Source: Phytophthora quininea (lineage: Eukaryota > Oomycota > Peronosporomycetes > Peronosporales > Peronosporaceae). From it: a stretch of DNA of 64,000 nt. Position 1 is the first letter of the stretch. Each line of letters opens with the position of its first letter. The stretch lies in assembly GCA_011947345.1 (NCBI GenBank), contig JAAVTG010000359.1:248001-312000 (forward strand), read 5' to 3'. The notes beneath the pieces were generated by a model, which was not told where the DNA came from, searched no databases, and saw only the letters and a list, made by a program, of their open reading frames with translations. Shown here one piece after another: positions 21,211 to 35,405 of the stretch. Position numbers and translations under genes: made by a program.

Positions 21211-24200
21211 ATTCGTTAGCTCGCGTCATGGCCGTCGTCGTCGGGAATATCGGCACCCCGATCGCAAACATCGATGCGCTAGCATTCACACCAATTGTCG
21301 AAAGGATCGAGGTACCGAGCGCGACTCGCGTTGTAGGAGACGGATGGTGCAGCACAGGTGGAGATTGGTACACAGAAAGCGACGGCAGTAAAATTACCGG
21401 AACTTGGTCGACTTGACTGTTCCCGCGGTGTAGTTGGCACATGATGCGGCACAGAGCCAAAGGATGCAGTTTCGTTCGTGGTGGAGATTCGCTCTGCTCC
21501 ACAAGCACGAGTCCATCCACTCGAACTCCCCAGGACTGCGTATCCTTGTTAATCAGGTGCAGGACTGCTCCGTGCCAATCACTTTCAATGTCGTCTCCAA
21601 TGATCGACACAAGTTGCTTCGCTACCACAGCAGTCTTTTGCTCTTATCACTTTCATCGACGTCAGCGTCTAGATCGATGACCAGCTCAAAGGCCGACTGG
21701 GGGCGTTGTTTTGATTAGCAGTGAATATCTGGAGCTTGCGGAAGAAACTACATGCGTCGCTCACCACGGCCAGATTCAATGCCCAGGCGCGATCTCCTCG
21801 AAGACAGCGAGCCAAAACGCCGATACGACAAGCAATCAGCAACTGCATCTGCGCAATTGCAACTGTACCGCTCGATTGCGAAGGCCACGCAATATTCTTG
21901 AAAAGACCTCGATCCAGTCGAATGGTAAATACCCCCTCACCAAACTCGCGAGCTGCTGCTGCTTCTGGTTGACTGCGGTATCCTTGTTTGCCAGATCAGA
22001 CGGCAATGGATCATGGAGAAATTTGATACGGTCTTTAAACACGGCAAAAGACGCGATTTGCGCCATTAGTTCCTCGTCAAATGTTTGCCACGGGACAAAT
22101 TGGGTGTTGACAGAACCATCTCTAAGATTTTCATCCAACCTGTTAATGTTCACCAGACTTTCGAAGAGTTTGCTGATCTGGTTATAGCTCACCCATAATT
22201 GTGCGCTTGCGTTCTTTCCATCGCTGATGGAATGACTCGCTGTCCATTCGTTCTCCGTGTCTAGTTGAGTTTGTACGAATGCACTCCCAGCACACAGTAA
22301 ATCACTGAGTAGCTCGCTCGAGAGCTTTGGCGTGTTGGTTTCCTCATTCCGGGTATGGTTTTGGTCCTTGTTCTCCGTAATACCAGATAACAACTGCAGG
22401 TGTTGAAGCATTTTCTCGCTGCTGCAGTGGTCACCCGAGGCTGTGTCTCCAATTGCCAGGCAGTGACCAACCAGGTCTTCGAGATCGCGTACAATTAGGC
22501 TATCACAACTGCTAACTTGACCCTTGTCCTGCTGGAGCGTAGTACTAACTAGTGCCCCTGCTTCTTGATTAGATATGCCACAGTCTTCGATCAACTTGCG
22601 CTTTACTCGGTGCTCGACAGAAGCACGGTCCCGATTGAATAAATCAAATAAAAGCTGTTGGTTGCTTGCCGCTATCCGATCCATCACCGTGAATTTTCCG
22701 CTTTCCACCGCCACAGCAACTGTGAATGAGGCTAGTAGATACCACTCAGGTATAGCTAACAAAGCATGCTCGTTAATGAGATGGGAAATCAAGGCGAGCG
22801 CTAGTTCTGCGTGCTTCGAATCCAATATTTCCACGACAAATCGACGTCTTGACGTGACCAACATGACTAATTCTTTACGCAGAGCAGTGCCCTGTGCCTT
22901 AGTATTCACGTAGACAGCCACATCAACGCCTGCCAGCGTCAACGCCAAGCTATTTCGTTGATCTGGCGTATAGAAAATCAGAGCTCGAGGCATATGTGCT
23001 CGAGAGTTTTTCCACGCGCCGGAGAGATATCGGCGACTAGCGCAGCTGGAGGTGGATACTTCCATGGCGAAGTACAAACTTGGTTTTAGTTTCAACTGGA
23101 TCAGAAGTGATTAAGGTGTCTGCGCAAGCTTCCTGATTGATATAAATCGAGATAGCGGTGGCAAAGTCTGCGGGGAAAAATGCTTTTGCTAGCAGTAATG
23201 GTGCCACTGATGCCGTTCTTGGATTGACTTCAGAGCTCGTAAACGATCTTGTTATGTTAAAACCGGAAACCATATCGTCCAATGTCACTAGCTCTCTTGC
23301 CGTGGACTCGGTAGATGGAGCAATTTCAACTGAGTTGGCATCTTTCAAAAGCTGCCGTACATCCGACTGGAGATGAGTTTTGGTAGCTTTCCACTCGTAC
23401 CATAGCGTCTCTGAAGCAGATAGCAAACCGTCAACCATTTCCTGGAGAGAGTAATCATGACTTCCTTTCTCGCTTCGGTACTGGGGTCACTAGTGTCAGT
23501 CTTTACGCCTTTTCCACTGCTTAGAACGTTGCTGCCTAAGGCCACTTTGGCATTCCTGGGTAGTCTCTTGCCACGCTGAGAAGGCCTCCATCCATTGAAA
23601 AGATACGCACATAGCTTTACACGACGCCGAAGGCGTTCTACTAAAGATGTTGGATGTGAGTCGCGACGTACAGTGAAATCGACGAGACCCGAAAGATCCC
23701 TAACGCTTCCTGAATGATTTAGATCCGCGCCACTTGCAAGTATTGACGGATTCTCTCGGATGCGACCGCAAACCAACCAAGTGACAACTTCAGCTAATAG
23801 TGACGACTCTGTCACCGCGTTGGCTTGCAGTCGCTCGGTGTGAAAATGATTTTGAAAAGTCTGAAACAACCAAAATATTTGCCGATGTGAGTTCAAAACA
23901 AATCCAGCGCTTACCCGCTGCATCAGCGAAGCTGTAATTCTATCGATTGATAGCAATTTTTCATCATTTGGTGCTCCAGGATTCTGGTTAGCCACAACTT
24001 CTACGTATCGGCTGCTGCGGAGGTAGAACGGTGAAATTCGTTCGCCAAGCACGAGTGAAGACGTTGCTGTCATAGAGTGAGCAATTCCAGCCAGTCGAAT
24101 AGCAGCCGCGTAGTGCTGTTCAGTTTTCTCTTTAAACTCGGCTTGTTTGGTTTGAAGCTCTTTTCTTCGAGCTAACCAAACGATCTCGGCTTGATGGTCA

Positions 24201-27200
24201 CGTGACAGCTGCGTAGCAAGCGTGATAAAACGTTCTTGCTCCTGCACAGAGACCAACTCAGAAGTGGTGTGTGCTTTCTGAGACGCAAAAGGAGAGCCAT
24301 CAACTTCAGTCATGTCTGGCTTTAAAGCTTTTAAAACCTGCAATAGCTCGTATCGATGTTGGTTCTTTTTCATCCAGCAATCGGCTAGACCTGCATGAGC
24401 AACGTGAATCTCTTGATATAGTGTTGGCTGATTCTTTTCGGCGAGCGATTGCCGAAAAACCTCTTCAAGATCTGCCTCAAGTAGAGCGCCCGTGAAAAAG
24501 CAAATTGTGCCGCGAGAGAATGCTGGATTTCAGCTTTAACGGGTGTTGTCGTCACCACGAAAAGCTGAAAGCCAAACGCTGTCGACTTATTTCCCGTAGT
24601 CACCGGACGCCTTGTTCGGGTGTCTCGACGATCTGAAGTTTTCTCAGCAATGTTTGTCGAATGAGATAGTGCTTCATGTGCGGTAATAGCGGCAGACACC
24701 ACATCCAAGGCTGCCTTATACTTGCTACCCAATCGCTCCCTTACCGCCCGTCGTGCCGTGGAAATTGCCCCACTGCTGGCAGCTCTAGTAGACTGGGCTG
24801 CAGAGGATGCCGCTGTCATTGCGGAACCCAATGTCGTTGGTCGTCTTTGCTTCTGCTTGCGTTGATCCTCGTAACACTTAAGCGTAAGCTCTCGGAGTAC
24901 TGGGCGACGCAACTGCAGAAGCCCCAACGAATGGTAATAATCTCCTCATTAACAAACTGTCAGCGCTTCGAAAGTTAATTAGCAGTACAGGCACTGCAAG
25001 GCGTTGGGCTTGTTGCAGCTGAGATTCGAATGTTGGGTCATCACAGGAAATAACCATCGCATCCTTGGTTACGCACGAGCCTTCATTTTCAAATTCGCCT
25101 GATGTATTGCAGCCAGGGAGGCTTGAAAAAGGGTATGGCCAGAAAAGAAATGCACGAAAAACCGCTGAAGTACGCCGGATGTATCAATAATAACTGGTAT
25201 CCGGTCGCAGAGTTCATCAGCACACTGTATTGTGCGATAGAGGTGCTCACTGTGAAGAAGAGGACATTGTGAAGCCCAAATTAATCGCACTAACTCATTA
25301 TTCTCGATCTCAGCAAATCGGTCCTCCCCTCGATGCCAACAAAACCATCAGGATGGATAGCATCGTAAACTATTTCCTCGAGATCTCCATGCAAAGCCAC
25401 TAATTTTCCTTCCGTCGATTCCGTTAAACGCGCGTATGTTCGCTGGACACCGAGAGACGCAGCTACGCACAAAAGATAGTGCGTTCCGTGTTGTCTATCG
25501 CCCTCTAGCTCGCAAGTCCATTTGCCGAAGTGTTCCTTTATGCGATCAGCAACTGAGTGCCATATCGTTAAGTATCTCGAAATCTCCAATCGAAGATCAA
25601 TCTCACAAGTTAGCATCGATAGCTCTTCATGCTGTGATCGCGTTATCCAAGCTGCTTCCGCCAGTTCATCAGACGATTCCTCTTCGTCCTTTGACTCGCT
25701 GATAATCTCTGGCGGTTGGATACTACCTCTTTCAATCTGATCATGCTGCACCGTGAACGACTCTTTCAGGTGCTCCAGTGCTGGAATCACTTTGTCTCGA
25801 GTAAATGTCAACGTTTCCAACGAACATTGAAGACCCGCAATATTTTCACTGCGGCTTTCAAGCTTTGAGTTATAAACTGCCACAACGTTCACCAGGAAAG
25901 ATAAAAAGTAGCATAGTTGAGATACAGGATCAGCCGATGTGGTAAAAACATCCATTGCTTGCGAATGCAAGTTTTCGCAAAGACCTACGAATTTGGCTGT
26001 GAATTGCGCACCCCAGCCAGCGTTGCACAATCCAGGCGACTCTATCGTCGTTTTAGACATCTCCGACAGCGCTTTCTGCAGCTCTGTTTTCGTAAAATTC
26101 AATCGACGCCAGTGGCAGGATGGCCGCGTTTTCATCCACGCTACCACCAATACGTCACTTCTGGTGCCCTGTGCTTCGCTGTCATTTTGACCTACATCTT
26201 CATCCACTTCCTCTAATAAGCAAATACGAAAGTTGTATTGAAGTCGCTGCTGAAACTCGGTCCATAGCGTAACCTCGGATATGACTTCGAGCTCGTTTCG
26301 AGAATTAATGCAGCTCAGCATAACTTCATTACGCAGCTCTTCGCCGCCCGGAAGCAACGAGAAAGAGGGCAGCTTCTGCGAGCTCAAATCGTAGAGAACG
26401 TCGATTAGTTCTTTTGCACTGGAATCGCGGAGTTGTCGTTGATGTATCCACAGAGCTACGCGTTCTTGGCGAACAGCGGCGGCCCCTAAAACGAGATGAA
26501 GCACGCGCCGATTTTCATCACTCGTCATTCCCTCGCTGGCACATTGATCATCAATTGCGTGGATCTTAAAGCCGTGAAGATCGCACGAAAACCGTAGCAA
26601 CCTTTCTGCTATCCCTCGTCCCTGGTGTGATGGAGCGGATACCACTATTTGCTGTTGTTGTCGTAGCGCATGAACGAGATGCAGGGTTTGCGTGAGGCAC
26701 CAGGAACTGCTAAGAAGCAACTTCATCTCTAGATCGTCGAGTGCTTCTCGATTGCTATATGCAGAATGTGTACTCGAATGCGTAGCTGTCATGTCCAATA
26801 GCATGCTCGTGACCAAATCCATGGGCGAAGATCCTGGAGTAATCCCACTTGCAGAACCTGACCGAGTACCAGAGTAATTTGAGGATCGTCGAGATCCTCC
26901 ATTCCCTGTTGTCATCTGTTCGTTTAGATGTTCGCGAAGCTGTATCAAACGAGGCTGCAAGAGGGGAGCCTGTGCGTGATGTTCTGCTAGCTCGATCACA
27001 AAGTATAGAGCCTCCACAGAAACCGCTCCAGCTTGATCGTTGGAACCACGCAATGCCACGCTGAAGTATTTCTCACTCAGACACCGCAATGAATCATTTA
27101 TTTTCTGCTGAGCTCCACCATCATCAGAAAGCTCTTGTTTCTCCTGTGAACCACAAGCATACCCTTTTCCTCCAGGAGATGTCTCCGCTGAAAAACTTGA

Positions 27201-30200
27201 AAGGAATATATTCCCAAGCTCGCTTATCCACCCTTGATGGGCTTTGCCCAGCATAACAAGCGTTGAACCTTCACTGGCAGACGTGTCATCACTTGTGTTA
27301 GACCGAAAGAATTTGCAGCGAAAGCAAGCGTTCGTTCAAGCAACAAATTCAAATGGTGAACGTTGAACGCAAACAGAGATGGGTGCTTCGTGTGACCAAG
27401 CTGCTGTAGAGCAAGCACTTCCACAGCAAAATCGATACTACCACGAAGAATTATTTCTTCCTGTGAGACCTGCAAGATACCACTTCCGTCTGCTTTGAAT
27501 GAAAATTTCCGGTCACCACTCGCTTGCGTGTCACTTACTTTGAAGTAGTCTTGGTACTTGACACGAAAAATACTCTGTAATTCCTTTGGTGCGTATGTAG
27601 GCACCCGTAAAACTATAAAATGCCGTAATAACCGTTCCAACGAACGCGATACTTTAGTACTTCGCGGTCCAAAATCATCCAAGCGCATCGCAGCCCCAAC
27701 CTGTTTATCCAGCGCTTGAAATCCCTTGTGCTTTAAGCTGGCACCAAGCCGATGATCTAGCATCGTTCGAACAAATTGCACTTGAGATGCTCCAGCGTTA
27801 AGATCGTCCAGGAAAACAAACGAATATTTGGCACGTCCTCCAAAAAGCTCCGCTTCTTCTCTCAATCTTGCTCGGGAACCCTTGGAACAGACACGGTCGC
27901 CTAAAGGACGGAACCAGGCAGCTGGCATCCTGGTCCAATCTAGGATGCCATGTACATGCCGCTCATCGATAGATATCTCAACTTTCATTTCGGCTGCCTC
28001 GTCCGTAAGATTCTGTTGGATAATCCAGCGAAGTAGCGACGTCTTTCCTGCGGCAGCGGGTCCGATTAATATGAATGATTGCGCTGAATGCACGAATAGC
28101 ATACATATTCGAATCAGCGAGGTAGCTGCAGGTGCCAGTACAAGAACTTGACCGTTAAAAGGGTCAAAACCTTTGCGGAAGTGGGTATTACTTTGCCCGC
28201 CAATATTTGCAGCACTAATTGCCTGCAAAGACAGAGAACTGGCAAGCTTCGGCTGAAGCACATCCCACACATCCTCAAAAAATTCGTGTCAAGAAGACTG
28301 CAAGGCAATTCCGATAAATGTCTTGTTTCGCTAAACTGCTTGCACTTCGCTCGCACATAGTGTTCCATGTTTTGCTTGGTCTGCTCAGTAAGGTGTCCGG
28401 TAAATCCCCATAAAACTGCAAACGCCGATAGTTCCACAAGGCGAGAAAATGGCTGATTTAGCAATAGTGCCTTGTGTTGGAAACAGCACTGCGCTACCAA
28501 CGTGAGGGCGGATGGTATAATGTGGTTTAGCGAAAGCCAACCTAACTGGAGAGTTCCGCTTGCTAAGGCTTCGATGGTTGCCTCGTCGTGGCCATGTGTC
28601 GTTTGGTCGGCGACAAATTGAATACAAATGCGCAGGATAAGTATGTCGACTACCCGGAAAACCAATGCCATCGCCTCTGTTCCCCTTAAATCTTCCTCGA
28701 ATGATACTTGTTTACTCCATCGAGCACGCCACGTTCTAATGATACTTGCAATCGTGATGCAACGTTCCGAAATATGCAGAGCCCAGCAACTGCAAAGTGC
28801 TGATGGAGACAAGGTCGACATATTGATAGCTTCGAGTACTAGTCGCGACTCTGCGCTTGATGAAGATGGTGACATAATGCTGCCATAGTGAGATCGATGG
28901 AAGACACCATTTGACGGCAGCGATGATGCGTAAGGGTTGGCACGATTATCGCCAGCAAGTAGTCTCTCAAGCACAGCACCATCAATTTCACCGTCAACAA
29001 GAACCCATAGCAGGTTAGCACCACATTCCGTACTGACGGCCGCTTTGACATTGGTGTAAAACTCATCGAGCGTTAAAAGGTCCGGATTCAAAATTGTAAG
29101 CCGCGTCAATGCTGCCGTCGGCTTGACTTGACTGCCCTCTTCCTCATTCTCTTGATTGAGCTCACTGAGCTCTAAGGCAGTAAGTGCCCGGTGCAATGTC
29201 GTTATACATGTTGTTTTGCCGCAGCCAATAGATCCGTAAACCAAAACTGCGGGAAATGACTGGAGCGCTCTCCACAACTGCATGACGAGCTCGAATTGTT
29301 CACATTTTGATGCTGAGAATGCGGTTTCGAGGTAGATGGATACCGCAGCACTTACCGCCTCCTCGCTACTTCTGTTTTTGTCACCAATCGACCACTTTCA
29401 GCAAACGGGAAATATTTTGCCATTAGCAACTCGATATGTGAAGCAGCGACGCCATTATTCTGTTGTGTCGTTAATAACGGTAAGGCTGCAGTAAAAGCTT
29501 GCCGAAAAAAACATTGATATTCGCGCATTTCCATGTCCACAGAATTATACTCACCACCATTGAGTTTCCAAAAGGGGTTTGTATTTCTTGAGCTCTGGCC
29601 TGACGCTGTATGCAGGTCCCATTTTACGGCGTATGCTTCTCGAAGGCGTTTAGCCTCATTTATCACGTGTGGAATCAACGACTCCAACTCAGCTGAGAAA
29701 TATGCTCTGTCATCGAAATCTATTGCAGCCAGCGCTTCAAAACCAGAGCCACATTGAGCTCTTGTATCTGTGCAGGCGTGAATCCACTAGTTATTAACAG
29801 ACATTCCACCATATATTTCACTGCAGGCCTTATGATTTCCACAGCACGAAAGTGTGACCTGACGGAGTGCAGCAGCCCACTTCGACGGAGATGCTTACCA
29901 GAGTTAAGTGGGATAAATATCGCACTAGAGATGGCAAGGGTCCCCCTGGTTGCCGTATAAGAGAATTAGCCGCAACTTGCTGTTGTGAAGAAGTGGGGGA
30001 TCCTATAATGCCATGTCGATGTAAATGGTCAAGCATTCGCTCCCTAACAACAGCCACAAACTCAAGTGAGAGTTGTAACAAATGCCGAACGATTAAAAAC
30101 CCACTTGTCCTCGACGTTGCCTGCATCAAATTCGAAAGGTGGGTTAGCGTTATCACACCTGCACTTGGACTGCAGGAGAACTCGATACATTGTCTCATCA

Positions 30201-33200
30201 ACATTTGACCAATTGCCCAAACCAACGAACTTGGGTCTTTGGCCGTCTCTTGGCCGTAATATGGTACAACCAACGCAGTGTGGCACATTTTTAAGGCACT
30301 GAAGAGCGCATAACAGCAACGCTGCGTGAATGGTGATACAATAGCAAGTCGCTCTACGCCCACGAATTCCTGGCCCAAAGGCAATTGCAAGTGAGCCACT
30401 TGACATGACACGGCTAGAGTTGGGAATTGTCCATCGCTATGGTTCGATAGCGCTTCCTTCACAAAATCAGAGTTCGTCGGAAATAGTTGATACCTATCTG
30501 CCCTCCCTCCTCCAACACTGGGCTGGCCAGTTGAGCTCGACGTCGGTAAGGCTTCCACAAAAGCACGAATCTGAAATTGCAAACTCCAGAAAAAATCGCT
30601 TCTTCATTGCGACTTTGCTTGAATAACTTGACCATGTTGTGAGTTATTTCCGACTGCAAATTATTTAGCAACAGTATGTTTTCGAGGCGCACACAGGACA
30701 TTTTGCCGGAGCGAAATGATGCGAGAATTCCTCCAGTCCTTTCACTTATTTGGGTCTGGAGTTCATATAGTTGGTGGCGCATGTCTGAACACAGCGCACG
30801 ATCCATGTCAATAGTGAATCGAAAGTTGTACCCCGTGGAGATTGACTGAGGAAGGAGGTGTTTGTATTCGGCAAAGCCAGGAGAATTCCAGTCATTTGTT
30901 ACCCATTCGAGGCCGCGCCTCATGTCAGTTTGTACCATAAAACCCAGCTCTTCTTCAAGCCGCGTAAACCAAAACTTCACACGCCCAATTTTTGCCACCG
31001 GGAGGCGGAAGCACCCACATTTGTTTGCCGTCCGGTCAACATCTAGTCGTATATCTTCGAGCCCAGATATTATGATAGTAGTATTAGTATCATTGGCTCG
31101 TACGGGTGCGCTAAGTGCAGATGGAACTGACCCAATTCGGTTAACAACGCGAGATATTTCAAAGCGGTGAACACGTGGGAACAAAACGCCCAGCGCTTGA
31201 TGCAGTTGACTAACATCCGAATCTCTCAGCAATAATTTTAGTAGCATCATGTCATCCAAACAGTACAATCGAGGAGAGGTTTCCCGTAAAGTATCCAAAT
31301 ACGACTGGATAAGCTTGTCACCCCGCTCACAAACAGCAAAATTTGTGTCAAAATCAAACTCTGCAAAACACGCCGCTACGTCACCCAACGAACACGTTAT
31401 CGACTTGGTGCCGGTACTTACTCGTGGATGGGTGTTGGTGGAAGCTAACCCGGCAGCTTTCTTCTTCCCCAGGACTACTGGTTGATTTGATTTCGTATTT
31501 GTTTCAGTTTGACGAGGAGCAACAAAAATAAGCGCCGTAGTCGATCATTCCAGGCATGGCTGGCATCCAAAAATGCTTGCCACGCGGATTGATCCTGTTT
31601 TAAGCTAGGCTTTTGGCGATGGTATCCGTATTCACCCCCACCAAAGGACTTTGAAAAAACTCATCTAGCTCGTGCAGTTTTGTCGCTTCACATCGCAGGT
31701 GCCAATACTTTTGATACTCCAATATGTGCTCGCACAGCCCCACTTTTCGCTCTACATCGCCACTCAATTCTAAACACAATTGTAACTCTGGATTTTGTCC
31801 AAAAGGCACAGCTTCAACTCAACAGCGATGTCATCTAGTTGGGACAATGCCTCTTCCATACCTGAACATCGGACACTGTAGTTTGTCTCTTCCACTTGGA
31901 TCTCAATTCGAGCAAGGCGCTGCGAAGCCTGTTCCATTTTCATGTGTAACTTTGCTTCCACGATACATTCATCGCATGCACCCATAAATGCTTCAACCTG
32001 GTCCTTGCTGCATGACTCTTTCATGCGACGAAGCGTTAATTGGTTTGGTCCACTCAAAACCTCAGCACCAAGGAGTTGGTGCATTGCTCCCCAGCGTGCT
32101 TCCGAAAACGCCCCGCCATTAACTGCCTGGAAAACGCGATTGCAGTTGAGAATGTCCTCGATGTTGCTATCAAACAGTCTTATCAGCTCAAAGTCCTTCA
32201 TTACAAATAAAGCATGCCCTTGTTGTCGTCCTTCCTCAATTGTTTCAGAGTACAGCCCGTGCTTAGTCGGTCTTTCTGGCTCAAACGATAACACTTGAAC
32301 TAATGTTGATGCCAGACGTGATAACTTTGAAGACGCGTGGCCCAATCGACGCCGATATTGCTTAATTCGATTCACCAAGGTCCCAGGATGCACACCTGTC
32401 ACAGGTGAATTAACCCACTTATCCTGAAGTTTTGTCCAAGTTTCAAACCAGTGACGTAGCTCCAACGACGTTATTACGTACTGCAATAGTAGTTCACTCG
32501 GAAGTTTTTCATCCGCGTTTCCAGTTGACTCTTTTCTCATGTTGGCATTGGCGATGGAAGCTTCTTGTTGAAATGGCGGCAATTCCATCAATACTCGATG
32601 CTCGCGGTCGTAGGATTCAAATTGCTGCACAACGCTATTTCGCTCGAGGTCCATTACAACCAAGTCTTCTAGTCGCTGTACAATGTCATCCTCTACGGAG
32701 CTATTACCAAGGACCACTTTATCATCAGTATCCTGTTCACATCCAGTCGGCAGTTCTTCAAACATTTTTAGTAGTAATTTCATTTCCCCAGTAATGTAGT
32801 CGTCAGCCTTGGCAATTGCATCCTGAACACTACGGCGATGTTCACTTCCTCGATCTTCCACTCGAGTCAAGCATAGCAGTAGTGTTTCAATTGTAGACTC
32901 CCACGTTAACTCCAGTGTTCGTATGCAGTCTTCGATACTCACATCTCGCTCTTTTACCATTGTCTTGAGGCGCACAAGGTTGGCGCGCTTTGCGTCAAGC
33001 TGCTGACGAAACAGGTGGGTTGGCATCATTGATGTCACCTGGACGAGCCATGCATTTGCTTCAGCCAGATTTGAAGGAATCTTGGTCACTTTTTCGATCT
33101 TACCATCTACGTCTTCCAGTAGACTGGATAAAACTTGCTTGTAGATGGAGGGCAAGGCATCGTCCATTTCTGCCACGCGTTTGGCCACGTGGAGGCGCAA

Positions 33201-35339
33201 TTTGCTGATAAAAGATCGTTGATCCAGGAGTAAACAACCTACTTGGAGTACAGGCGCTGCCGTGTTTGCGTACTGCGCAAATCGATGCCAAGTATTTTTG
33301 CCAGTTCGTACGCTGCAGCACTCGTAGATAAATCAAGAAGATCTGGGATTCTTGCATCGCTTTCGTCCTCAATAACCTGATGATCATCCAGCTCTACTGC
33401 AGCAACCTTTCTGCTCAAATCGCTTTGGGATTCCCTCTCCGTTACTTTTATCGCACGTACACACCGCAAGTGTTCCTGTTGAAGCACGCGGATATACCGA
33501 AAGTAACTCTCCAGAGCAGCACGCATTTGGTTCAAGTCAGACTGATGACTTTCCAGCACAAGGTGAGAAGGTTTCAGCATACTTTTGCTGATAAATCGTC
33601 GCCTCACTGATGGCACAAATGGTGTAAGCACGTACTCAAAACGAGCGTCAGACACTACACGTGGTAAATCATCCATGTCTACACAGTATTTCACAAGGAT
33701 TGCGTGTACCAGAGCTAAAATTTCGGTCTTGGAGGGAATGACCTCCATCGCGGTGGAATTAACGTCTCCTTCAAAATCCACGTTTTCTTCAATCTGAGTA
33801 TACACCGCAGGAAACGGGGCGGCAAGAGAAACAATACCTCCCGACCGTGCGCAGTAGGTTATTGGTCGACAGGCTTGATCCGGAATGCCACTCTCTGCAG
33901 GCCTTTCAGACAAGGCCAAATACGCGATGGATTGCTCCACAGTGAAATGCGGCTCCCCTGCTGCTGCCGCTTCACCTGTTCGAGACAATACTTGTGACGT
34001 TGGGCCACAGATTTGTGCATGAACTCCATCAACCACGAGACAAGTGCTGATAAACAGCCTCTGACACATGGAAATCCACAAGCCTCAGAAACGTGAACAT
34101 ACGCTCTCTGAGACTTGTTCGTCTCAGCGCCTTGCTAAAGATACCGTGGTCCGTGACAGCATAGCTGGAACCTTCTCCGCCGTGAGAGCTTGCAATGTTT
34201 TCCGTTTGAGTGTTAATTTCGTCACAAAGCGCATGGATGTTTCTTGTGATGATCGCCTTGGCCTCCCGTAAGCGCTTGTAACGAAGATTGGCGTATTGCT
34301 CTAGTGCGTAGCTCGTGCAAGGATCAAGGATGTCGCGCTGTGCCTCGTTCTCGATAATTGCACAAATATCTCGCGCACGCATAAGCAACTTTGCTGCAAT
34401 AGGGTGGCATGTGAAAAGACTACAAGCCAATCGTTCCTGAACCCGATGCCAACGACGCTGGACAGCTCGACGTTTCCATGAGAAGAAAAATACCATTTGT
34501 TGTATGCGATCGAGACCTTTCATCTTAGTCATCTGGTCGAATGCACGCTTTTCATCGACCCAACTCGTCAAATCCGAGAATTCGACGCCCTGTCCGCCCT
34601 TAAAGCGCGTTATTCCACGAGAACCCAACGTAAAATAATCGAGAGATCCATCGCGAAGAACTGCGCTTTCGTCTACGAACTCCAGCCAATACACATTGCA
34701 GAATCCACACGGTGGTGCCTGACAATGCATGAGGTACAATACGTCGTCTTCGGGCCGAACCTTGCGTTGTGTATCTATCGTACATACCACAGGGTTAAAA
34801 CAAACTCGGCGGATATGCATACTCGGGAGCCATACGCACGTTTTCCCCGCGGTATCTCCGAACGCAGCACCGAGGATCCCGTGCGGATGACATAAAGTAC
34901 GTAACGCATCAATGGATCATCAGCAGCATATTCTGCACATGCACACAAATATTAGTACGATTAAAACTGCCCAGCACGACTTGCGTACTCTTTTCAAAAT
35001 CAATCAGACTGGCTGTAATCGGTGGTGACAGCTTAGCCTTTGGCGTTGTGGTTGTAACCGGAACACCCACTGGTGCATTTGCAGGTCCTAAAATTTGTTT
35101 TGTTGTTGCCATGCCATTAAGTCCGCCGGGGATCTCTGTGCTGAAGAATACACCTTGGCTTCTTTCCTTGCAGGAATGGATTGGCGTGTCTTGTGCAGCC
35201 GATTCAACAGAATGGCCGAGTTCATCGAAGTTTGACTAACATCAGCAGGTGACATTGCCGATCCATTCGGCCGCGAGCGAGCGCTTGTTTGTCGTACACG
35301 CGCAGGGATACCATCCGGGCGCGTATCTGTAGTCTCCAT
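21209..35339 (-). CDS. divergent dynein heavy chain-like protein, possibly DNHD1-like (multiple frame breaks)
   Basis: A gene of about 14.1 kb, about 4,700 codons, with heavy-chain architecture from METTDTRPDG (35339) to the stop at 21209. Tail at about 35.3-33 kb; linker at about 33-30.5 kb (VCERGDKLIQSYLDTLRE, LYCLDDMMLLKLLL); AAA1 at about 30.4-29.8 kb; AAA2 with P-loop GSIGCGKT (29235-29212); AAA3 with P-loop GPAAAGKT (28063-28040) and FVFLDDLN; AAA4 with a degraded P-loop (SAPSHQGRG, 26639-26613); a short stalk region (about 25.95-25.46 kb); AAA5 (AQRLAVPVLLINF, near 25.0 kb); AAA6; C-terminal domain ending VPVILLPSLSVYQSP...TILSTIG-type. AAA1, the motor site in true dyneins, has VVPYYGQETAKDPSS where GPAGTGKTETTKDL is expected, in a continuous frame. 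Frame breaks occur about once per kb, mostly like single-base losses. Total size is close to animal DNHD1. Expected in or near the axoneme, but probably not a motor. Confidence 0.85.
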
Positions 35340-35405
35340 CGTTGAGTCGCACGTCTGCAATTATACTAAACTATGTCCTTTCAGGGCGAGTAAATCTGTG
35401 GCATT

